Source: Miltoncostaea sp963771025
GTDB taxonomy: Bacteria > Actinomycetota > Thermoleophilia > Miltoncostaeales > Miltoncostaeaceae
DNA length: 64,000 bases
Direction: 5' to 3'
Assembly (NCBI GenBank): GCA_963771025.1
Contig: CAVYRL010000005.1
Coordinates: 349,708 to 413,707 of the forward strand
The first letter of the stretch is position 1, and each line of letters starts with the position of its first letter. Position numbers and translations under genes: made by a program. Under the pieces are notes generated by a model. That model searched no databases. It had not been told where the DNA came from and saw only the letters and a list, made by a program, of their open reading frames with translations. Below are positions 15,362 through 23,878 of this stretch, one piece after another.

Positions 15362-18300
15362 CGAACGGCTGGAGGGACGTCCCCCCGGCGTCGGCCTGGG
15401 GGGAGATGGAGGAGCGCGTGCTCGCCTTCTGGCGCGAGCGCGGCATCTTCGCGCGCAGCCTGGAGGAGCGCTCGGGCGCCGACCCCTTCGTCTTCTACGA
15501 GGGTCCTCCCACGGCGAACGGCCGGCCGGGCTCGCACCACGTGCTGTCGCGGGTGTTCAAGGACATCTTCCCGCGCTTCCAGACCATGCGCGGGCGGTTC
15601 GTCGACCGCCGCGGTGGCTGGGACTGCCACGGCCTGCCCGTGGAGCTCGAGGTGGAGAAGCGGCTCGGCATCTCGGGCAAGCCCCAGATCGAGGCGTACG
15701 GCATCGCCGAGTTCAACGCCCTGTGCCGCGAGTCGGTGCTCACGTACCTGGACGAGTGGGAGCGGTTGACCGAGCGCATCGGCTTCTGGATCGACACCGA
15801 TCGGGCCTACCGCACGATGGACACCAGCTACATCGAGAGCGTCTGGTGGAGCCTGGCCGAGCTCTACAAGCGCGGCCTGCTGTATCGCAGCGACAAGGTC
15901 GTGCCCTACTGCCCACGGTGCGGCACGGCGCTCTCGAGCCACGAGGTGGCCCTCGGCTACCAGGACGTGGACGATCCGTCCGCGTTCGTGCGCTTCCCGC
16001 TGCGGGACGGCGAGGGATCCCTCCTGGTCTGGACCACGACGCCGTGGACGCTGCCGGCCAACCAGGCCGCCGCGATCCACCCCGGCGTGACCTACGCGTT
16101 CGTGGAGCACGGCGAGGAGACCCTGATCCTGGCCGAGGCTCTGGTGGAGAAGGTGCTCGGCGAGGGCGCGCGGCCGGCGCGGCTGATCTCCGGCGCCGAG
16201 CTCATCGGGCGCGAGTACTCGCCGCCGTTCCCATTCCTGCCCGGGGCCCACCGCGTGGTGGACGCCGATTTCGTCACCACCCACGACGGAACCGGCATCG
16301 TCCACATCGCGCCGGCCTTCGGCGAGGACGACATGGCCACCGCCCGCCGGCACGACCTGGACGCCCCCAACCCGGTGGGCCCCGACGGACGCTTCACCGA
16401 CGCCGCCGGTCCCTGGGCCGGCCGGCAGGTGAAGGAGGCCGACCCCGACCTGATCGCCGATCTCGACGCGCGCGGCCTGCTGCTGCGCTCGGAGATCTAC
16501 CACCACTCCTATCCGCACTGCTGGCGCTGCGGCACCCCGTTGCTCTACTACGCGAAACCGTCGTGGTACATCCGCACCACCGACGTCCGCGACCGCATGC
16601 TGGAGCTCAACGCCGCGATCGGCTGGCATCCCGAGCGGGTGCGCGACGGGCGCTTCGGCAAGTGGCTCGAGGGCAACGTGGACTGGGCCATCTCGCGCGA
16701 CCGCTACTGGGGCACGCCCCTGCCACTCTGGCGCTGCCGCGCGTGCGGCGAGGTGGAGGCGGTCGGCTCGTACGCCGAGCTGCGCGAGCGTTCGACCGCG
16801 GCCCTCGCGGACGACTTCGACCCGCACCGGCCCTTCGTCGACGAGGTCGAGCTCACCTGCGGGTGCGGCGGCGTCATGCACCGCGAGCCCGAGGTCGTGG
16901 ACGTCTGGTACGACAGCGGCGCGATGCCCTTCGCCCAGGAGCACCACCCGTTCTCCAACGGGGGCGACCTGTCGGGCCGCGTGCCGGCCGACTTCATCTG
17001 CGAGGCGCTCGACCAGACCCGTGGGTGGTTCTACTCGCTGCTGGCCGAGAGCACCCTCCTGTTCGACGAGACGGCCTATCGCAACGTGGTCTGCCTCGGG
17101 CTGATCCTCGATGGCGAGGGTCAGAAGATGAGCAAGAGCAAGGGCAACGTCATCGAGCCGTGGGTCGTCCTCGACCGGCAGGGCGCCGACGCCTTCCGCT
17201 GGTACCTGCTCACCGCCCAGAGCCCGTGGGAGTCGTTCCGATTCAGCCTCGAGGCCGTGGACGACGCGATGCGCCGCTTCCTGCTGACCCTGTGGAACAC
17301 GCACTCTTTCCTGGTCACCTACGCGTCGCTGCCCGACGGATGGTCGCCCGGTGGCGGGCCCCCCGACCCGGCCGCGCTGCGACCTGTGGACCGCTGGATC
17401 CTCTCGCGGCTCGACGGCACCGTCGCGGACGTCACCCAGCGTCTGGAGGGCTTCGACGCCACGGGGGCCGGCCGCGGTCTCGAGGCGTTCCTCGACGATC
17501 TCAGCAACTGGTACGTGCGCACGTCGCGGCGCCGTTTCTGGGGCGGGCGCAACGGCGGCGAGGGCTCGGCCGACGGCGACGCCGCCTTCGCGACGCTGCA
17601 CGAGTGCCTCTCCACCCTCGCGCTGCTCGTGGCCCCCTTCTGCCCGTTCGTGGCCGAGGAGATGTACGGCACGCTCGTCGCGGCCCACGATTCCGAGGCG
17701 CCCGAGAGCGTCCACCTGGCCGACTGGCCGTCCTCGCGGGGGCGCCACGACCCGGCTCTCGAGGCCGCGATGGCCGCCTCGCGGGAGGCCGTCGCCGTCG
17801 GCCGCGGCGCCCGGTCGGAGGCCAAGATCAAGGTGCGCCAGCCGCTCGCCGAGGCCGTCGTCGCCTGCCCGACGGGTGTGGCCGCCGAGATCGGCAGCCT
17901 CGTCGACCTGGTCGCGGAGGAGCTCAACGTGCGGCGGGTGCGTTTCGTGACCGACCCGGGCGAGCTGGTGGACGTCAGCCTCAAGCCCAACTACCGCCGC
18001 CTCGGGCCTCGCTTCGGCAAGGGAATGCCCGCCGTCGCGGCCGCCGTGGCCGGGCTGCCTCCCGCCGAGACCGCCCGCAGCCTCGACGCCGGGGACGTGG
18101 TGGAGATCCAGATCGACGGCGTCGCCGAGCGTCTCGACTCGGAGGACCTGCTGCGCGAGGCCCGTCCGACGGAGGGCTACGCCGTGGCACAGGACGCGGC
18201 CCTCGCCGTGGGCCTCGCCACCGAGATCACCCCCGAACTGCGCCGCGAGGCGCTTGCCCGCGAGATCATCCACGCCGTGCAGGGCGCGCGCCGTACCGCT

Positions 18301-18510
18301 GGGTTGCGCGTGGAGGAGAGGATCCGCCTGCACCTCGACGGCTCGGGGTTGATCCGCGAGGCCATCGACGAGCACCGCTCCCCCATCGCGGCCGAGACGC
18401 TGGCCACCGAGGTCTCGGTCGGCCACGGCGCGCCCTTCGGTGGCATCCATCACGATGAGCAGGTGCTCGACGGTGAGCCGTTCGCGCTGCGGCTCGACCG
18501 CGTCCTCTAG
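15358..18510 (+). CDS. ileS: Isoleucyl-tRNA synthetase, type 2, with GSHH signature
   Basis: A 1050-residue class Ia synthetase that charges tRNA-Ile. GPPTANGRPG near the N-terminus and the overall layout fit the eukaryote-like type 2 IleRS, the form associated with mupirocin insensitivity. The first signature motif, normally HxGH, reads Gly58-Ser-His-His61, so the positions of Gly and the first His are swapped. The second motif is a perfect KMSKS at 590-594. Zinc-type CPRCG and CWRCG pairs lie at about 185 and 390, the editing domain between the halves of the Rossmann core, and the anticodon-binding domain after about 640. The ATG overlaps the upstream stop. Confidence 0.96.
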   Translation: MTNGWRDVPPASAWGEMEERVLAFWRERGIFARSLEERSGADPFVFYEGPPTANGRPGSHHVLSRVFKDIFPRFQTMRGRFVDRRGGWDCHGLPVELEVEKRLGISGKPQIEAYGIAEFNALCRESVLTYLDEWERLTERIGFWIDTDRAYRTMDTSYIESVWWSLAELYKRGLLYRSDKVVPYCPRCGTALSSHEVALGYQDVDDPSAFVRFPLRDGEGSLLVWTTTPWTLPANQAAAIHPGVTYAFVEHGEETLILAEALVEKVLGEGARPARLISGAELIGREYSPPFPFLPGAHRVVDADFVTTHDGTGIVHIAPAFGEDDMATARRHDLDAPNPVGPDGRFTDAAGPWAGRQVKEADPDLIADLDARGLLLRSEIYHHSYPHCWRCGTPLLYYAKPSWYIRTTDVRDRMLELNAAIGWHPERVRDGRFGKWLEGNVDWAISRDRYWGTPLPLWRCRACGEVEAVGSYAELRERSTAALADDFDPHRPFVDEVELTCGCGGVMHREPEVVDVWYDSGAMPFAQEHHPFSNGGDLSGRVPADFICEALDQTRGWFYSLLAESTLLFDETAYRNVVCLGLILDGEGQKMSKSKGNVIEPWVVLDRQGADAFRWYLLTAQSPWESFRFSLEAVDDAMRRFLLTLWNTHSFLVTYASLPDGWSPGGGPPDPAALRPVDRWILSRLDGTVADVTQRLEGFDATGAGRGLEAFLDDLSNWYVRTSRRRFWGGRNGGEGSADGDAAFATLHECLSTLALLVAPFCPFVAEEMYGTLVAAHDSEAPESVHLADWPSSRGRHDPALEAAMAASREAVAVGRGARSEAKIKVRQPLAEAVVACPTGVAAEIGSLVDLVAEELNVRRVRFVTDPGELVDVSLKPNYRRLGPRFGKGMPAVAAAVAGLPPAETARSLDAGDVVEIQIDGVAERLDSEDLLREARPTEGYAVAQDAALAVGLATEITPELRREALAREIIHAVQGARRTAGLRVEERIRLHLDGSGLIREAIDEHRSPIAAETLATEVSVGHGAPFGGIHHDEQVLDGEPFALRLDRVL

Positions 18511-19379
18511 CGCTCCAGCGACCCCAGGAAGTCGATCAGCAGCTCGTTGACCCGGTCGGGGGCCTCCTGCTGCACCCAGTGGCTCACGCCCGCCAGGCGC
18601 TCGATGCGCAGCGGGCCCGTGACTGTGGCCGCCGAGCGCTCGAGCAGGACCGGGTCCATGTACGCGTCGGCCTCGCCCCAGATGATCATGGTCGGCGCGA
18701 CGACGGGCGGCGGGTCGGGCGGGTCGCGCAGCCACGACGCGGGCGGCATGTTGGCGCGGTAGTAGTTGAGCGCCGCGGTCAGCGCGCCGTCGCGACGCAG
18801 GGCCGTGACGAACACCTCGCGCTCCTCCGGGGGGAACGTCCCCGGGGCGGCGGTGTCGAAGACGAAGGCCCGCAGGTTGGCGAAGTCGTCGGCCGAGAGC
18901 CAGGTCTCGGCGACCCCCGGGAACTGGAACAGCAGCATGTACCAGCTCTTCGCGCGCTGCGCGGGGTCCTCGCGGCGCAGGCGCGCCGACACCACGCCGA
19001 CCGGGGCGTTGAGGATGGTCAGCGACCGGACCGTTGACGGCACGTTGCCGGCCAGCCCCCAGGCCAACCCGCCGCCCCAGTCGTGGCCCACGATGTGCGC
19101 GCTCTCGTGGCCGAGGGCTTCGATCAGCCCCTCGATGTCGCCGACCAGCTTCGGAGCGAGGTAGTCATCGACCGCGGGGGGCCGGTCCGAGTCGCCGTAA
19201 CCGCGCAGGTCGGGCGCCACGGCGTGGTAGCCGGCCGCGGCCAGGGCGGGCAGCTGGCGCCGCCACGAATGCGAGATCTCCGGGAAGCCGTGGAGCAGGA
19301 TCACCGGCTCGCCTGCGGGATCGCCCTCCTCCCAGATGGCGAGGCGCACCTCCCCGACATCGACGCGTCGTCGTCCCAT
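18507..19379 (-). CDS. Epoxide hydrolase-like alpha/beta hydrolase
   Basis: A 290-residue alpha/beta hydrolase with an Asp nucleophile (Asp100 in GHDWGG), HGFP oxyanion residues near 30, RGYGDSD typical of epoxide hydrolases, and His267 in GVSHWVQQEAP. The YYRAN stretch in the lid could supply a ring-opening Tyr. Haloalkane dehalogenase is the main alternative. It lies 18 nt downstream of the ATP-grasp operon on the same strand and could be its fifth gene, but a TAGGCT box 8 nt before its ATG suggests a promoter of its own. It overlaps the end of ileS by 4 nt, tail to tail. Confidence 0.85.
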   Translation of the reverse strand: MGRRRVDVGEVRLAIWEEGDPAGEPVILLHGFPEISHSWRRQLPALAAAGYHAVAPDLRGYGDSDRPPAVDDYLAPKLVGDIEGLIEALGHESAHIVGHDWGGGLAWGLAGNVPSTVRSLTILNAPVGVVSARLRREDPAQRAKSWYMLLFQFPGVAETWLSADDFANLRAFVFDTAAPGTFPPEEREVFVTALRRDGALTAALNYYRANMPPASWLRDPPDPPPVVAPTMIIWGEADAYMDPVLLERSAATVTGPLRIERLAGVSHWVQQEAPDRVNELLIDFLGSLER

Positions 19380-19387
19380 GGCGCGAC

Positions 19388-19393
19388 AGCCTA
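19388..19393 (-). promoter_or_regulatory. Candidate -10 box (TAGGCT) for the epoxide hydrolase gene
   Basis: Read on the minus strand, TAGGCT ends 8 nt before the ATG at 19379 and lies in the 18-nt gap after the ATP-grasp gene. No ribosome site is present in between, so a near-leaderless transcript is possible. Confidence 0.45.
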
Positions 19394-19397
19394 CGTG

Positions 19398-20546
19398 TCA
19401 GGCGACCGGCGCCGGCTCCGTCTCGCGGATCGCCGCTTCGAGGGCGGCGCGCACGGGCAGGAGGCCCCCGTCGGGGTCGGCCGAGGCGCCCCACCAGGCG
19501 TTGCCCTCGATCAGCACGGCGCCTCCGGGCACCGGCGCGACGTCCCAGCCCACCGTCCGCAGCGGCGTGAACGCCTCGGCCGTGCGCAGAGCGAGATCCC
19601 GAGCGGCCTGCCATTCGGGGACGCGGTAGCCGGTGAGAGCGTTCCCGGTCACCGGGTGCCGGGGCACGCGGATCAGGCCGAAGCCGCTCGGCGAGGACGC
19701 CACGGGAAGGGCGATCGTGCCGTCCTCCTCGACGCGGGCGATCAGGTTGCCGGTGCTGCCCGAGTCGGCGGCGCGGAAGCCGTCCATCAGCTCCTCGCCG
19801 ACCGCGATCCGCAGCAGCGCGTAGAGGACCCGGGCCCGGCCGCCGGCGTCCAGCAGGGTCACGATGCGCAGCGTCTGGAGCGCGTCTCGTCCGCTCAGGG
19901 CCCGCAGCTCGGGGTGACAGAACACCCGCGGCTGCACGATCAGCGTCTCCCCCGGACCGGCCTCCAGCTCGCGGGCCAGCTGCATCCAGGTGAGGGTCGT
20001 GCCGCGGTTGTCGTCGACGCCGCCGGGGACGCGGCGCAGGATGCGGACGCCGATGCCCCGCTGCCCGCTCACCGGCTTGACGACCAGGTCGTCGGGGGCG
20101 TGGTCCTCCAGCGCCCGGGCCCAGGCCCGCGCAGTCGCCTCGGGGTCGGGGCTCCGTTCGAGCACCGCGTTGACCTCGGGGGTGGGCAGGTCCCGCCCCC
20201 GGCAGAGCTCCTCGAAGAGCAGCTTGTCCTGCACCGAGGGCACGGCCGCGATCGGGTCGAGCACCTCCTGAAGGCGCTCGAACTCGCCGCGCCGGACGGC
20301 CCAGCGCTCGCGCGCGGGGCCGTGGACCGGGTCGAGCAGGCCGAGCAGCGCCAGGTCGCCCATATGCCAGCCGCGCCGGGTCATCGTCCAGGCCCGCAGG
20401 GCGACGCGTGGCAGGGGCGCGTGATGCGCGCGGGACGCGCCCTGCAGCCGGCGCAGGATGCGCAGGGAGCGACGGGTCGCATCCATGGGAACGGCACCCG
20501 CCCGGACGACGAGGCGTCGCCGGGCGGGTGCCGGGGCTCCGGTCAC
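19398..20546 (-). CDS. Sugar-transfer-associated ATP-grasp protein
   Basis: A 382-residue protein of the ATPgrasp_ST type. Typical segments are LVVKPVSGQRGIGV (nucleotide-binding loop), a long TWMQLARELEA helix region, QPRVFCHPEL, and GWDVAPVPGGAVLIEGN near the C-terminus that should coordinate Mg-ATP. Family members sit in polysaccharide or peptide-like metabolite clusters, and their ligase products are mostly undefined. The GTG start has an AGGAG at 20551-20555 (read in reverse) 4 nt away; ATG 20486 is an alternative. It follows the dehydrogenase gene by 10 nt in the same operon. Confidence 0.8.
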   Translation of the reverse strand: MTGAPAPARRRLVVRAGAVPMDATRRSLRILRRLQGASRAHHAPLPRVALRAWTMTRRGWHMGDLALLGLLDPVHGPARERWAVRRGEFERLQEVLDPIAAVPSVQDKLLFEELCRGRDLPTPEVNAVLERSPDPEATARAWARALEDHAPDDLVVKPVSGQRGIGVRILRRVPGGVDDNRGTTLTWMQLARELEAGPGETLIVQPRVFCHPELRALSGRDALQTLRIVTLLDAGGRARVLYALLRIAVGEELMDGFRAADSGSTGNLIARVEEDGTIALPVASSPSGFGLIRVPRHPVTGNALTGYRVPEWQAARDLALRTAEAFTPLRTVGWDVAPVPGGAVLIEGNAWWGASADPDGGLLPVRAALEAAIRETEPAPVA

Positions 20547-20556
20547 GCCGCTCCTG

Positions 20557-21654
20557 TCACGAGGCGACGGGGACCCTCATCTTGGAGACGACCGCCTCGG
20601 CCACCTGCGACGTGCCGACGGCAGACGGGTCATCGCGCTCGCTCTTGAGGTCGTAGGTGACGTGCGTCCCCTCGGCGATGACCTCGGCGATCGCGTCCTC
20701 CAGCCGCGCGGCGGCGTCGCTCTCGCCCAGGTGCCGCAGCATCATGACACCCGAGAGCATGGTCGCCATGGGGTTGGCGCGGTTCATGCCGGCCATCTTC
20801 GGCGCGCTGCCGTGGCCGGGCTCGAAGAGCACCGCCTCGGTTCCGATGTTGGCGCCCGGGATCATTCCCGAACCGCCGATCAGGCCCGCGGCCAGGTCGC
20901 TGAGGATGTCGCCGTACTGCATCGGCATGAGCAGCACGTCGAGGTCCTCGGGGCGCTGGACGAGCTGCATGGCCGTGTTGTTGACGGCGCGGTCCTCGAA
21001 CTCGATGCCCGGGTACCGGGCGGCGACCTCGCGGGCCACCTCGAGGAACAGGCCGTCGGTGCGCTTCATGACGGCCGCCTTGTGCACCGCGGTCACCCGC
21101 GAGCGCCCGTTGTCGACCGCGTACTGGAAGGCGTACTCGGCGATCCGCCGGCTGGCACCCTCCGAGATGGCCTTGATGGAGATGCCCGACCCGTCGGCGA
21201 TCGGCCGGCCGGTGGTCTTCTCGATGCTGGCGATCAGCTCGAGGGCCTCCGGCGTGCCGGCCTCGACCTCGACGCCGGCGTACAGATCCTCGGTGACGTC
21301 GCGGATCACCACGACGTCCACGTTGGAGTAGCGGCTGCGCACACCCGGGTAGGTGCGGCAGGGACGGACGTTGGCGAACAGGTTGCTGGCCTTGCGCATG
21401 GCGATGTTGACGCTGCGGAAGCCCTTGACCGCGGGCGTGGAGACGGGGCCCTTGAGCGCGACGCGGTTGGAGATCACCGACTCGGCGACGCTGTCCGGGA
21501 GCGGGGTCCCCACGAGGTCGAGGGCGGGCTGGCCGACCTGCTCGATGTCCCACTCGAAGCCCACGCCGGTCGCCTCGAGCACGCGGCACGTGGCCGCGAT
21601 GACCTCGGGGCCGATGCCGTCGCCGGGGATGAGGGTGACGCGGTGGCTGCTCAA
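20557..21654 (-). CDS. Isocitrate/isopropylmalate dehydrogenase-family oxidoreductase
   Basis: A 365-residue beta-decarboxylating dehydrogenase. It has PGDGIGPEV, the substrate Arg set in NIAMRK, NVRPC and VIRDVTEDLY, catalytic Lys in VHKAAVMK, the metal Asp pair in YGDILSDL and the NAD-binding GSAPKMAG. The Ser-Val-Asn before the first Arg resembles isocitrate dehydrogenases more than isopropylmalate dehydrogenases, and NAD use is likely. A main TCA enzyme is possible, but its place between RraA-like and ATP-grasp genes suggests a special hydroxy-acid substrate. The TTG start overlaps the upstream stop by 4 nt. Confidence 0.85.
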   Translation of the reverse strand: MSSHRVTLIPGDGIGPEVIAATCRVLEATGVGFEWDIEQVGQPALDLVGTPLPDSVAESVISNRVALKGPVSTPAVKGFRSVNIAMRKASNLFANVRPCRTYPGVRSRYSNVDVVVIRDVTEDLYAGVEVEAGTPEALELIASIEKTTGRPIADGSGISIKAISEGASRRIAEYAFQYAVDNGRSRVTAVHKAAVMKRTDGLFLEVAREVAARYPGIEFEDRAVNNTAMQLVQRPEDLDVLLMPMQYGDILSDLAAGLIGGSGMIPGANIGTEAVLFEPGHGSAPKMAGMNRANPMATMLSGVMMLRHLGESDAAARLEDAIAEVIAEGTHVTYDLKSERDDPSAVGTSQVAEAVVSKMRVPVAS

Positions 21655-22373
21655 CGGGTCTCTCCCTGCGCGATCACGGTGGCCGGGTCCTCGTGGATCA
21701 TCCGGTCGGCCGAGGCCTGGTCGCTGATCTCGCTCTCGATCGCCTCCGCGAGCACCTCGCGGATCTCGGCGGCGGGCACCACGACGGCGCCTGTCGCGTC
21801 GGCGTAGATGTAGTCGCCGGGAATGATGCCCACGCCCGCGACCTCCACGGGCACGTTGGCGGTCATCGGCATGATCAGGTTGCCGCCCTGGCGGACCGTC
21901 TCGCCGCGGCAGTAGGTGGTGAAGCCGTAGTCGGCGAGCGCGTCGAAGTCGCGCAGGCGGCCCTCGGCCAGCACTCCGGCGAGGCCGTTGTGGCGCAGGC
22001 GCGACAGCTTGCGACCGCCGCCGAACGCGGAGTCGTGGTGTCCGCCGCCACCCATCACCAGCACCTTGCCCTCGCCCCCGCCGCTCTCGATCGCCTGGTA
22101 GAAGAGCGACGCGAAGTTGTTGTGGATCGGGTGCTGGATGTCCTTGCGCGTCGGGAAGTAGCGGATCGTCACCGCCTGGCCGAACAGCACCGATCCCGGA
22201 TTGGGGCTCACCATGTCGAGGATGTGGGCGACGTGCGCGTGGCGTCCGGCCATCGCGTCGACGATCGCCGAGCAGCTCACCCGGGGAAGCATGTCCCGCA
22301 GGTCCTGGTCGTGCGGCTGATGCAGCGGGGACGCGGTCCCGGCGTCCGTGCGCGTGGTGGTGGTCCGTGCCAC
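21651..22373 (-). CDS. RraA-like protein (aldolase/decarboxylase fold)
   Basis: A 240-residue RraA-family protein, a group that includes 4-hydroxy-4-methyl-2-oxoglutarate/oxaloacetate aldolases as well as RNase E regulators. The Gly-rich VLVMGGGG and the EGRLRDFDAL segment with the Arg-Asp pair match the metal and pyruvate site of the aldolase members. No RNase E-regulator context is seen. The GTG start has AAGGAGA 6 nt upstream and begins one base after the ATP-grasp stop. It overlaps the dehydrogenase start, so the two are translated together. Confidence 0.8.
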   Translation of the reverse strand: MARTTTTRTDAGTASPLHQPHDQDLRDMLPRVSCSAIVDAMAGRHAHVAHILDMVSPNPGSVLFGQAVTIRYFPTRKDIQHPIHNNFASLFYQAIESGGGEGKVLVMGGGGHHDSAFGGGRKLSRLRHNGLAGVLAEGRLRDFDALADYGFTTYCRGETVRQGGNLIMPMTANVPVEVAGVGIIPGDYIYADATGAVVVPAAEIREVLAEAIESEISDQASADRMIHEDPATVIAQGETR

Positions 22374-22374
22374 G

Positions 22375-23646
22375 TCAATCTCCTTTTCCGCGCGACCGCA
22401 GTGCCGACCGGGACTTCCGGCGCGCCACGCGCCCGGCACGGGCGATCAGTTGTCCGACCCAGAAGGGGTCGAGGGGCGAGGGATCCAGCATTCCGTCGCG
22501 CGAGACGCCGACGGACAGGATGCGCCGGAGCACGGCTCCGGGGGCGCCGTCCTCGCGGCGGGTGCGCCACGCGTCGGCGAGCGCCTCCAGCTCGAGGTCG
22601 AGGCGCAGGAAACGACCGGGGCGCCAGCGCCCGGAGAAGGGCTCGCCGTCGAGCTCGAGCACGGCCTCGGCCGCGCGCCGCGGGAAGTCGAATCCCGCAT
22701 GTGGCGCGGCGGGACTGGAGGCCCCGAGGCGCAGATTGGCGTCGTGCGGGTAGTACCGGCCGTCGCGGACCATGAAGCTGATCCCGCTGGGCCCGTTGTA
22801 GTCCACGTGGTCCAGCAGCGCCTTCGCGGCCGCGACCAGGGGAGCCGGCGGAGCGACGTTGCGCTTGTAGGAGGCCGGCCCGGCCCCGCGGGGCCAGTCG
22901 TCCAGCACGTGGAACACCACGCACTCGAACACGCCCGGGCCGCGGACGCTCTGCACCAGCCAACGCTCGCCGTCGATGCGCTCCTGCACGATGGCGCCGA
23001 TGCCCGCCTCGACGAGCTCGTCGACGTAGGCGTCGCGCTCGGCGGCCGTCGTCACCATCTGCGGCCGCGCGCTCTCGGACCGGGAGGTGCGGGGCTTCAC
23101 GATGGACGGCAGCGTGGGCCACGGCCCGTCGGGGCCGCCCTCGTCCACGACCACGGTGTGCGGGACGTCGAGGCCGAGCTCGCGCGCGGTCTCGGTCAGC
23201 GCCAGCTTGTCGCAGAGCGTGTTGTACTGGAGGGCGTCGGGTCCGATCACCACCACGTCGCCGATCTCGGATCCGCGCTCGGCGATCAACCGCACGATGT
23301 CCTCGTCGAGCGGGACGACCGCGTCAACGTCGTGCGCGCGGCAGATGTCGGCGACCCGGGCCAGGAAGCGGCCGGGATGCTCCGTGGGGGACGGGTACCG
23401 GAGGGGGCGCACGCATCCCGAGGAGGAGCCACCCGAGCGGCCCTCGGGGAAGGCGCCGATCACGGTGAACCCGGCCCGCTTGAGCGATCGGCAGGTGCGC
23501 GGGCCCGGAGGGTAACCCGTCCAGAGCACGAGGATGGTGGGCCGAGCGCCCGTCGATCGCTCCGCCGCCCCCGCCCTCGGCGTGGAGGCGGCGGCGGCGC
23601 GGCGGGCGCGCGTCCTGTCGGAAATCAGAAGGGTGAGCGGCGTCAT
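22375..23646 (-). CDS. ATP-grasp ligase, first gene of a four-gene operon
   Basis: A 423-residue ATP-grasp protein similar in layout to carbamoyl-phosphate-synthase-like ligases. A pre-ATP-grasp domain (about 35-140, with PTILVLWTGYPPG and VVPLDEDIV) is followed by the ATP-grasp fold (PSIVKPRTS, IVQERIDGERW, FMVRDGRYYPHDANLRLG). It should join a carboxylate to an amine or thiol using ATP, substrates unknown. The C-terminal 80 residues are Arg-rich. A TACCTT box lies 6 nt before the ATG, so a leaderless operon transcript is likely. The next gene starts one base after its stop. Confidence 0.8.
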   Translation of the reverse strand: MTPLTLLISDRTRARRAAAASTPRAGAAERSTGARPTILVLWTGYPPGPRTCRSLKRAGFTVIGAFPEGRSGGSSSGCVRPLRYPSPTEHPGRFLARVADICRAHDVDAVVPLDEDIVRLIAERGSEIGDVVVIGPDALQYNTLCDKLALTETARELGLDVPHTVVVDEGGPDGPWPTLPSIVKPRTSRSESARPQMVTTAAERDAYVDELVEAGIGAIVQERIDGERWLVQSVRGPGVFECVVFHVLDDWPRGAGPASYKRNVAPPAPLVAAAKALLDHVDYNGPSGISFMVRDGRYYPHDANLRLGASSPAAPHAGFDFPRRAAEAVLELDGEPFSGRWRPGRFLRLDLELEALADAWRTRREDGAPGAVLRRILSVGVSRDGMLDPSPLDPFWVGQLIARAGRVARRKSRSALRSRGKGD

Positions 23647-23652
23647 GGGGAA

Positions 23653-23658
23653 AAGGTA
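23653..23658 (-). promoter_or_regulatory. Candidate -10 box (TACCTT) of the ATP-grasp operon
   Basis: Read on the minus strand, TACCTT ends 6 nt before the ATG at 23646. The area is less GC-rich than its surroundings, and no ribosome site precedes the ATG. A matching -35 is not evident. Confidence 0.45.
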
Positions 23659-23878
23659 TGTTCATCGGGCGTCCCAAGCACCCCTCGGACGTATAGAGCC
23701 CCTGAAGGGAACCTGATCATCCCGGAGAGCCGATGGCGACGGGCGACGGGCGGGCGCGCGGGGGGGTCCGGGCGACGCCCGCGGGCGGGCGCGCCGATGT
23801 CCCCCTCCGCACGTCTAGTTGCGTCCTGATCCTGCGAGGGTTGGGGCGGGCGCCCCTGTGGGGCCATGCTCACGGACG

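Noticed and set aside
15190..18735. Very long minus-strand open frame (over 1100 codons) opposite ileS
   Set aside because: It mirrors a GC-rich coding strand; translated it is low-complexity and shows no domain, and it spans a real gene with complete IleRS motifs.
23865..23870. CATGCT upstream of the NHL gene as a leaderless -10 box
   Set aside because: It lacks the leading T of TANNNT; kept only as a weak parallel to the same word before the gene at 27904.
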